From NCBI GenBank assembly GCA_905234005.1, contig CAJOFW010000019.1, positions 1 through 11,097 of the forward strand: a stretch of 11,097 nucleotides of DNA, written 5' to 3'. Source of the DNA: an uncultured Oscillospiraceae bacterium (GTDB lineage: Bacteria > Bacillota > Clostridia > Oscillospirales > Oscillospiraceae). Position numbers and translations under genes: made by a program. Shown in pieces: positions 5,689 to 11,097 of this stretch. The stretch's first letter is position 1. Each line of letters starts with the position of its first letter. The notes beneath the pieces were generated by a model, which was not told the DNA's origin, did not search any database, and saw nothing but the letters and a program-made list of their open reading frames with translations.

Positions 5689-7350
5689 ATGAGCCTGGCT
5701 GACGAATGCAGGCAGGCCGCGTCCGGTCACGGACACGGCTGCGCCTGCGACGCGTGCGTACAGCGCTGCCACGCGGACGGCGGCCTCGACACAAGCATGC
5801 TCCGCAGGCTTCTGGCCGGCGGAGCAGTTTTTGTCATCGCGCTGCTGCTGCGCCCGTGGGTGCCGACGCTCTCGACCGTTCTCGGCGACGCCGCAGCGCT
5901 CGTCATGGGCTATGACGCGCTGCTGCGGGCGGTCTCGCGGACGATACGCCAAAAACGCGTCGAGCCCGCGCTGATCGTCTGCGCTGCCGTGCTCGCCGCC
6001 GTCGGCGCGGGGGAGGGGGCGTATGCCGCCGCCGCCGTGCTTGTGTACCGGACGGCGGAGCAGGTGCGGGGTATGATCTATATCCGCGCCCGTGAGGACG
6101 TCGACCGGCTCCGGGCGGACGGCTGCGCGGCGGCGGGCGAGGTCGTCGCGTCGCTGGCTGACCCCCGGCGCAAGGGCGGCGCGGCGGAAGCGTTCGCGGC
6201 GAAGCTCTCGCGAACGGCGGCGCCGGTTGTGCTGCTGGCGGGGTTTGTCATCGGCGTCGTTTCGATATTCGCGCTTCACACGACGGTCGGGGCGGGGCTG
6301 CGCCGCGCGGCGATCTTCTGGCTGATCGCCTGCCCGTGCGCCCTCGCGGACGCCATGCCGGTCATCACGCTCGCCGGGCTGTCCGGTGCGGCGCGGCAGG
6401 GCGTGCTGCTGCGCGGCGGCGGCGTGCTCGACGCGGCGGCCGACGTCGGCGCGGTCGTGATCGAGAAAAAGGCCGCCCTTGCCGGGGAGGGGCTTCGCGT
6501 CGTATCCATCCGCTGCGGGCAGATGCAGTCGGACGTGTTTCTGCGCATCGCGGCGCACGCGTGCGCCCTCGCGGACGACGATTTCTCGGAGGCGATCCGG
6601 GCGGCGTATCCGGGCAAAATCTACATAGAGCTGGTGGAGAGCTTCCTCCATACGCCGGGGCAGGGCGTGACCGTCACCGTGAACGGCGGCGGCATCGTCC
6701 TCGGCACGCTCGATTTCGTCCGCGCAAACGGCGTCGAGCCGGGCGAGGACGCGACGGAGGAGCTGAGCGCCTACCTCGGCGCGAACGGCACGTATGTCGG
6801 CCGCGTCCTGTTCGGCAGCACCGTGCGCGACGGCGCGCAGGAGGCCGTGAACGCCTTCGGCTGGGAAAAGGGCCGCTTCATCGCCATGGTGACCGACGAC
6901 CGCGCCGCCGCGGCGGAGCGCTTTGCCCGCACCGTCGGCGTCGCCCGCTATTACGCGGAGTGCGGCCCGGCCGACCGCGCCGCGCTCGTCGGTGACATCC
7001 GCCGGCGGCAGACGAAGCACGGGGCGCTGCTGTACGTCGGCGACGCCGAGACGGACGCCGAGGCGTTCCGGGAGGCCGACCTCACAGCCGCGCCGCACAG
7101 CGCGGCGGCGGACGGGACGGCCGACATCATCGCGCTGGACAGCTTCCCCCTCGGCGCGTCCGCGGCGCTCGAACGCGCAAGGCTTGTGCGCACGCTCACG
7201 CGGCGGTGCGAAATCCTCGTGATCGCGGCGAAGCTGTGCCTTCTCGCGCTCGCGGCGTTCGGGCTGTGTCCGCTGTGGCTCGCGGCGCTCGCCGGCGGCG
7301 GCGTATCCCTCGCGGCCGGCGCCTCCGCCGCCCGCGCAAGGCGCGTCTGA
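5689..7350 (+). CDS. Degenerate P1B-type (heavy-metal) ATPase-like membrane protein, predicted pseudoenzyme
   Basis: The 553-residue protein aligns by eye with Zn/Cd/Cu P1B transporters over their full membrane plan. Eight hydrophobic segments are visible: about 41-56, 59-80, 94-107, 109-127, 176-198, 205-229, 507-526 and 528-546. The CPC metal-site motif is kept (IACPCALAD, C215/C217). The N-terminus is Cys/His-rich (H14, H16, C18, C20, C23, C27, H28), a possible metal-binding tail. Catalytic parts are lost. Between helices 4 and 5 only about 40 residues remain where the actuator domain with TGE should be. DKTGTLT reads EKKAALA (259-265), so the phosphorylated Asp is Glu. TGDN reads TDDR (402-405), GDGxND reads GDAETD (451-456), and the HP motif is gone (DDDFSEAI, 296-303). 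The C-terminal helix lacks the usual Asp and Asn. No frameshift or stop occurs and GC use matches the neighbours. Start at 5689 with a weak AAGG site, 3 nt after the fba stop, suggests translational coupling. It cannot pump by the normal phosphoenzyme cycle; a metal sensor, carrier or scaffold role is only speculation. Confidence 0.85.
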   Translation: MSLADECRQAASGHGHGCACDACVQRCHADGGLDTSMLRRLLAGGAVFVIALLLRPWVPTLSTVLGDAAALVMGYDALLRAVSRTIRQKRVEPALIVCAAVLAAVGAGEGAYAAAAVLVYRTAEQVRGMIYIRAREDVDRLRADGCAAAGEVVASLADPRRKGGAAEAFAAKLSRTAAPVVLLAGFVIGVVSIFALHTTVGAGLRRAAIFWLIACPCALADAMPVITLAGLSGAARQGVLLRGGGVLDAAADVGAVVIEKKAALAGEGLRVVSIRCGQMQSDVFLRIAAHACALADDDFSEAIRAAYPGKIYIELVESFLHTPGQGVTVTVNGGGIVLGTLDFVRANGVEPGEDATEELSAYLGANGTYVGRVLFGSTVRDGAQEAVNAFGWEKGRFIAMVTDDRAAAAERFARTVGVARYYAECGPADRAALVGDIRRRQTKHGALLYVGDAETDAEAFREADLTAAPHSAAADGTADIIALDSFPLGASAALERARLVRTLTRRCEILVIAAKLCLLALAAFGLCPLWLAALAGGGVSLAAGASAARARRV

Positions 7351-7368
7351 CGCGGAAATCCGAAAATC

Positions 7369-7413
7369 AAAAACCGCAAAGCATGGGCGTTTGCCCGCGC
7401 TTTGCGGTTTTTT
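7369..7413. terminator. Bidirectional rho-independent terminator between fba operon and coaX
   Basis: The outer stem CCGCAAAGC (7374-7382) pairs with GCTTTGCGG (7399-7407), and an inner GGGC/GCCC (7385-7388 with 7393-7396) closes a GTTT loop. A five-A run on the left (7369-7373) faces a six-T run on the right (7408-7413). Both strands therefore have a U-tract after the stem, so it can end the plus-strand fba operon and the minus-strand panT-coaX operon. Confidence 0.88.
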
Positions 7414-7443
7414 GACGTACACTGCCGTGACGCGTTGTATCTT

Positions 7444-8226
7444 TTACGGTGAAGCTTTCTTTTTCTGGTTTTTCTCGTACAGCGTCTGCAGGCCGGCGAT
7501 CAGGAGATCCGGCTCGAGATGCAGCTCGTGACGGCAGTACGGGGCTATGAGAGGGCTGAGGCCGCCGGTCAGCACGGCGCTCACAGGCTTGCCGAGCTGT
7601 TCCTCCAGCCGCTCCAATACGCCGTCCAGCATGGCGGCGCAGCCGATGACCGAGCCGGCGCGCATACAGTCGATGGTGTTCTTGCCGAGCAGGTCGACCG
7701 GGCCGGTGAGGTTGATGTGCGGCAGCTGCGCCGCGTGGTCGGACAGGGAGTTCAGAGACACCCACACGCCGGGGATGATCATGCCGCCGATGTAGCAGCC
7801 CTTCTCGTCGACGACGGAGACCGTCGTCGCGGTGCCCATGTCGATGATGGCGATCGGCGCGGCGTACTTCGCCCGGGCGGCGACGGCGCAGACGATGAGG
7901 TCGCTGCCGACGGTCGCGGGGTCGTCCATGAGGATGTTCAGGCCGGTCTTGATGCCGGTGCCCACCACGAGGAAGTCCGCGTCGGTCAGAAGACGCATGG
8001 CCTCCGGGATGACCGTGCGCAGATACGGCACGACCGAGGAGAGGATGCCCCCCTCGATGTCGCCCGGCTCAACGTGGTACATGGCGAGGACGCCGCCGAT
8101 GGTCAGGGCGTATTCCTCCGCCGTCTTGCGCGTATCGCTCGCCAGACGGGCGGAGAATACGAGTCTGTCGTCCCGGATGCCGCCGAGGACGATGTTGGTG
8201 TTGCCTACGTCAATGGCTAAGATCAT
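7444..8226 (-). CDS. coaX: Type III pantothenate kinase
   Basis: CoaX phosphorylates pantothenate with ATP, the first step of coenzyme A synthesis. It belongs to the ASKHA acetate-kinase fold, and type III enzymes are insensitive to CoA feedback and need a monovalent cation. The 260-residue length is typical. Seen: the N-terminal phosphate loop AIDVGNTNIVLG (4-15); a DADFLVVGTGIKTG segment (82-95); VGSDLIV (106-112), with Asp109 as the expected general base; the second phosphate loop IDMGTATTVSVVD (128-140); IIPG (150-153); a nearby dimer and substrate region; and VLTGGLSPLI (about 220-229). The start ATG at 8226 has GGAG at 8234-8237, 7 nt upstream. It follows the panT stop by 13 nt, so the two are very likely co-transcribed and coupled. 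Transcription ends at the 7369-7413 terminator. Confidence 0.96.
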   Translation of the reverse strand: MILAIDVGNTNIVLGGIRDDRLVFSARLASDTRKTAEEYALTIGGVLAMYHVEPGDIEGGILSSVVPYLRTVIPEAMRLLTDADFLVVGTGIKTGLNILMDDPATVGSDLIVCAVAARAKYAAPIAIIDMGTATTVSVVDEKGCYIGGMIIPGVWVSLNSLSDHAAQLPHINLTGPVDLLGKNTIDCMRAGSVIGCAAMLDGVLERLEEQLGKPVSAVLTGGLSPLIAPYCRHELHLEPDLLIAGLQTLYEKNQKKKASP

Positions 8227-8239
8227 GCGTTTTCTCCGA

Positions 8240-8851
8240 TTATTTCTTTTCAGACGAAAGCGGCAAAAGCTTTGCCTTGTAAAGGGCGGCTGTCACGCCG
8301 CCGGTGACGAGCGTGGAGACGATCATCTCCACCACGGCGTTCACGCCCACAAAGGCGCAGATGAATACGATCACGTTCCGTCCGGCGATCAGGCCCTGGA
8401 CATATTCGGTGTTGCCGAAGAGCAGGATCAGCGAGGACATGAACAGCAGCGTGTTCAGAAACGCGGAGAAGAAGCCCGCGATGAACCCGGAGCCGCTGCC
8501 GCCGAGCTTTTTCTCGCAGCCGCGGAAGATGAGGCCGACGAAAAGACCGTCCAGCAGGCGGGGAATGAACCGCTGGATGAAGGCGAGGAAGGGGTTGATG
8601 CCGAACAGCGTCGCGCCCATGCCGCTGGGGATGCCGATGCCAAGGCACTGCAGGAAGCTGAGGATTCCGAACACCGCGCCCATGGCGGCGCCGCCCGCGG
8701 GGCCCATGGCCACGGCCGCGATCGCGACGGGGATGATGTTCAGCGTGATGGAGAGAGGCCCGATGGGGATCGTGCCGATCGGCGTGAACGAGAACACGAT
8801 GAGGATGGCGGTCAGAAGACCCATCAGAACCAGTGTCTTTGCGTTTTTCAT
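8240..8851 (-). CDS. panT: ECF transporter substrate-binding (S) component, probably for pantothenate
   Basis: The 203-residue protein is a small integral membrane S component of an energy-coupling-factor vitamin transporter. About six hydrophobic helices are visible (approximately 5-22, 34-50, 53-75, 95-112, 121-146, 157-190). The N-terminal pattern SFTPIGTIPIGPLSITLNI (21-39) followed by GPAGGAAMGAVFGILS (50-65) is typical of the PanT-like ECF family. Substrate is inferred from context: the next gene, 13 nt downstream, is pantothenate kinase, so import and phosphorylation of vitamin B5 are joined in one operon. The EcfA, EcfA' and EcfT energising subunits are not in the window, as expected for a group II S component sharing a common module. 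The start has GGGAGG at 8862-8867, 10 nt upstream. Another vitamin or small substrate is possible, as S components are poorly separated by sequence. Confidence 0.87.
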   Translation of the reverse strand: MKNAKTLVLMGLLTAILIVFSFTPIGTIPIGPLSITLNIIPVAIAAVAMGPAGGAAMGAVFGILSFLQCLGIGIPSGMGATLFGINPFLAFIQRFIPRLLDGLFVGLIFRGCEKKLGGSGSGFIAGFFSAFLNTLLFMSSLILLFGNTEYVQGLIAGRNVIVFICAFVGVNAVVEMIVSTLVTGGVTAALYKAKLLPLSSEKK

Positions 8852-8983
8852 ATTCAGTTGACCTCCCGCTGCCGTTCCGGTCTGAAGCCGGATACAGCGC
8901 TAAAGTGTATTATCCGTGCGCCATTACCGTCTGCGCGTCTGCCGCCCCGGCGGGGTGCGGCGGCGCCGGCCGTACACACGAAC
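8852..8983 (-). other. Structured 5' leader of panT-coaX
   Basis: About 130 nt lie between the predicted transcription start near 8983 and the panT ATG. It contains several local inverted repeats on the minus strand: a GC-rich one around CCCCGCCGGGG (within 8941-8965); one pairing the TATCC region at 8889-8896 with 8906-8916; and CCGG-loop-CCGG beside it. I recognise no named riboswitch, and no terminator-like U-tract is present before the ribosome site. The structure may be incidental to high GC. Confidence 0.3.
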
Positions 8984-8989
8984 GAATGC

Positions 8990-9018
8990 ATTATAGACCA
9001 CCGAACGCGGTTTTGCAA
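8990..9018 (-). promoter_or_regulatory. Sigma-A promoter for panT-coaX
   Basis: On the minus strand a -35 TTGCAA (9013-9018) and a perfect -10 TATAAT (8990-8995) are 17 bp apart. The bases just upstream carry short A-tracts separated by CGCG (9021-9040), including the palindrome CGCGTTTTCGCG at 9029-9040, which could be an UP-like element or an operator. Between this and the fbp stop (9041-9108) I see a weak imperfect inverted repeat but no clear terminator for fbp. Confidence 0.75.
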
Positions 9019-9108
9019 GTGCATTTTTCGCGTTTTCGCGTACCCGGCGGGACAATGTACGCGTTCTTTCCCGTGAGAGAAGGGATTATTCGACTTTTCG
9101 GGAGGAGA

Positions 9109-11097
9109 TCATTCGACGTGCAGCTCGGAGATGACGCCGGTCTTGAACGCGGCGAGCAGGAGGCGCAGATCATCGATCCGTTCGGCGAGGTTGCGGCCGA
9201 TGTCGGTTTCGGCGATCTTCTGGCGGACGTCCATCTGCTCGAACACCTGGGCGGTGGAGGAGATATCGTAGTTTTCCCGGATGGCCTTGTCCCGGCCCGC
9301 GAACGGCTGGTGGGACACGATGCGGTAGCGGAAGGAGTCGGAGATCAGCGTGTAGCCCGCGATGCCGGACGTCGGCTGGTACGCCTTGCAGAAGCCGCCG
9401 TCGATCACGATGAGCCGGCCGCCGCCCTTGATCGGGCTCTCGCCCTTCCTGGCCTTGACGGGGACGTGGCCGTTGATGATGTGACAGTGCTCGCCGTTCA
9501 GACCGAACTCGTGCAGCAGCCTCTCGCACACGGCGGGGTCGTTGTAGAGGCGGTAATAGGCGTTTTTCGGCTCCGACCACGCGTCCTCGTCCGCGATCAG
9601 GCGGCGCTCGAACGTCGTCATGCGGTCGCGGCCGAAGATCGGACTGTTGCGTCCGGCCCAGAGGAACCACAGAAAATCCATCGCGAGTCTGCGCTCCTCG
9701 TTGTCCGGGTTCATGTAATACGCCTGCCGCGCCGCCGTGTCGGCGAAGTCGAGAAACGCCCGGCCCTTCCGCTCCCGGCCGCCGAGGCGGAAGCTCATCA
9801 GCTCGCCGTCCTCGGTCAGCGGGATGCAGCCGTGGAACAGCAGGTTGCCGTTGTAGATTTTGTACAGACTCCCCTTCGAGTAGAGAAACCGCACATGCCG
9901 CTGCAGCTTCTCGCTGTGCCGGAACGAGGACGCGAGCTGTTCGATCACGTTCGCCTCCTCGGGCGTGAGCGCGTAGGGGTCGGCTGGGTCGACGGTCGGA
10001 AGGTCGGTGTCCTCGAGGGGCCACACGCGGCCGCCGATCTCGACCGTTTTGCTCTCGTAGTCGATCTTATCGAGCAGAAGCCGGTCGTCCATGCCGTATT
10101 CCGGGTGACGCAGGATCTTCTGCCCCTCGAGCTTGAAGAGGATGACCGTGATCGCCTTGTGCATCCGGGCCGAGAGAAGCTTGTCCTTCTCGGTGTAGTT
10201 CGCGGCGTCGTCGCCGGTCAGCCGGACGCTGAAGCGGGACACGTCGCAGTCGCGGTATACCTCGTTCGCGAACACCGACAGCGGACGCAGGGAGATGCCG
10301 TAGCCGCTCTCTACGACCTCGAGGTTGTTGTAGTGGATGGAATTTGCCAGCACCGTCGCCACGAGCGTGCGGCTGCCCGACGCCGCGCCCATCCACAGGA
10401 TGTCGTGGTTGCCCCACTGGATATCGACGCTGTGGTACTGCATCAGCGAATCCATGATGATATCGGCGCGGGGTCCCCGGTCGAAGATGTCGCCGACGAG
10501 GTGCAGGTGATCGACGGTCATGCGTTTGATGACCCGGCACACGGCGGCGATGAAGTCGGGGGCCTGGCCGATCTCGATGATCGAGTCGAGGATGCTGTCG
10601 AAGTGCTCGCGCTGATCCTCGTCCTCGTGGTGGATGTTCAGAAGCTCCTCGAGGATGTACGCGTAGGCGTCCGGCATCGCCTTGCGCACACGCGAACGCG
10701 AGTACGGCGCGGACAGAAGCCGGCACGTCCGCAGCAGACGGTTGAGCGTCACGCGGTACCACTCGTCTATGTCCGGGACGGACTTCTTCATAAGCTCGAG
10801 CTTGTCACGGGGGTAATAGATCAGCGTGGCCAGCGTATCAAGCTCCTCCGCCGGGAGCGTGTCCGAAAACAGACTCTCCAGCGTCTCGCGGACGGCGCCG
10901 GAGCAGGAATTCAGGATGTGCAGAAACGCCTCATATTCCCCGTGCACGTCGGATATGAAGTGCTCGCAGCCCTTCGGCAGATTGCGGATGGCCTGGAGGT
11001 TGATGATCTCCATGCTGGCCGCCTGTACGGTCGGATACTCGTGCGAGAGCATCCGCAGATAATGCAGCTCGTGTTCGCTGAATATTCTGTGTACCAT
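9109..11097 (-). CDS. fbp: Fructose-1,6-bisphosphatase, class III
   Basis: This enzyme removes the 1-phosphate of fructose-1,6-bisphosphate to give fructose-6-phosphate, the gluconeogenic counterpart of phosphofructokinase. Class III enzymes (B. subtilis Fbp/YydE) are calcineurin-like metallophosphoesterases found mainly in Firmicutes, unrelated to the E. coli Fbp. The 662-residue length matches the family (about 640-670). Seen: the N-terminal signature INLQAIRNLPKG (32-43), then metal-binding motif ISDVHGEY (48-55; Asp50, His52), GDIFDRGPRAD (202-212) and GNHD (229-232), and later GHVPVKARKGESPIKGGGR in the C-terminal half with a histidine expected to bind metal. The start ATG is the last three bases of the window, so the ribosome site is not visible and a slightly longer N-terminus beyond the edge cannot be excluded; the known B. 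subtilis protein begins about 20 residues earlier. The gene may be monocistronic, as panT has its own promoter 90 nt downstream. Confidence 0.96.
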   Translation of the reverse strand: MVHRIFSEHELHYLRMLSHEYPTVQAASMEIINLQAIRNLPKGCEHFISDVHGEYEAFLHILNSCSGAVRETLESLFSDTLPAEELDTLATLIYYPRDKLELMKKSVPDIDEWYRVTLNRLLRTCRLLSAPYSRSRVRKAMPDAYAYILEELLNIHHEDEDQREHFDSILDSIIEIGQAPDFIAAVCRVIKRMTVDHLHLVGDIFDRGPRADIIMDSLMQYHSVDIQWGNHDILWMGAASGSRTLVATVLANSIHYNNLEVVESGYGISLRPLSVFANEVYRDCDVSRFSVRLTGDDAANYTEKDKLLSARMHKAITVILFKLEGQKILRHPEYGMDDRLLLDKIDYESKTVEIGGRVWPLEDTDLPTVDPADPYALTPEEANVIEQLASSFRHSEKLQRHVRFLYSKGSLYKIYNGNLLFHGCIPLTEDGELMSFRLGGRERKGRAFLDFADTAARQAYYMNPDNEERRLAMDFLWFLWAGRNSPIFGRDRMTTFERRLIADEDAWSEPKNAYYRLYNDPAVCERLLHEFGLNGEHCHIINGHVPVKARKGESPIKGGGRLIVIDGGFCKAYQPTSGIAGYTLISDSFRYRIVSHQPFAGRDKAIRENYDISSTAQVFEQMDVRQKIAETDIGRNLAERIDDLRLLLAAFKTGVISELHVE

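Noticed and set aside
5689..7350. Calling this gene an active Zn/Cd/Cu-exporting P-type ATPase
   Set aside because: The phosphorylated Asp, actuator domain, TGD, HP and GDGxND elements are all missing or changed, so the standard transport cycle is not possible.
5689..7350. Calling this gene a decaying pseudogene
   Set aside because: There is no stop or frameshift in 553 codons, codon GC matches the neighbours, the P-domain fold outline is still readable, and it remains coupled to fba.
4729..7422. Open frame of 897 codons on the minus strand opposite fba and the P1B-like gene
   Set aside because: It is an antisense shadow of GC-rich coding sequence: low-complexity Arg/Ala/Asp/Val composition, no family resemblance and no ribosome site, while the plus-strand frames match known families throughout.
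7832..9076. Open frame of 414 codons on the plus strand opposite coaX and panT
   Set aside because: It runs antisense through coaX and panT and their promoter, with His/Arg/Asp-rich low-complexity translation; the minus-strand genes explain the region.

Overview
The window is about 11 kb of GC-rich chromosomal DNA. It carries ordinary low-GC-Gram-positive (Firmicutes) gene families: a ywiB-argS pair, spoVAC, a PPi-type phosphofructokinase, class II aldolase, type III pantothenate kinase with an ECF pantothenate S component, and a class III (Firmicutes-type) fructose-1,6-bisphosphatase. Together with strong GGAGG-type ribosome binding sites, this points to an endospore-forming member of class Clostridia with high GC, most likely of the Oscillospiraceae or a relative (inference). 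I see no insertion sequence, phage gene, CRISPR array, tRNA or rRNA.

Layout. Bases 99-2202, minus strand: a DUF1934/YwiB-like gene overlapping argS by 8 nt. Bases 2238-3285, plus strand: a promoter, a structured leader, an acidic 135-residue protein of unknown function, then spoVAC. A 19-bp hairpin separates these two genes; it contains the spoVAC Shine-Dalgarno in its right arm and a sigma-G-like -10 box in its loop. Bases 3300-3372: a nested inverted repeat between convergent genes. Bases 3384-4622, minus: PPi-dependent phosphofructokinase. Bases 4656-4684: two divergent, physically overlapping promoters. Bases 4750-7350, plus: fructose-bisphosphate aldolase, followed 3 nt later by a heavily degenerate P1B-type ATPase. 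Bases 7369-7413: bidirectional terminator. Bases 7444-9018, minus: coaX and panT with their promoter. Bases 9109-11097, minus: fbp, whose start codon is the last three bases of the window.

The genes fall into three functional themes. Phosphofructokinase, aldolase and fructose-1,6-bisphosphatase all act on fructose-1,6-bisphosphate. PanT and CoaX import and phosphorylate pantothenate for coenzyme A. SpoVAC is part of the spore-membrane dipicolinic acid channel.

Two things stand out. The first is the protein co-transcribed with aldolase (5689-7350). It keeps the eight-helix P1B transporter plan and the CPC membrane motif and adds a Cys/His-rich N-terminus. It has lost the actuator domain, the phosphorylated Asp (DKTGT becomes EKKAA), TGD (TDD), the HP motif and GDGxND (GDAETD). 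Its frame is intact over 553 codons, so it looks like a maintained pseudoenzyme rather than a decaying gene. The second is the spoVAC control region, where terminator, ribosome-site sequestration and a forespore-type promoter appear to be superimposed in 50 bases.
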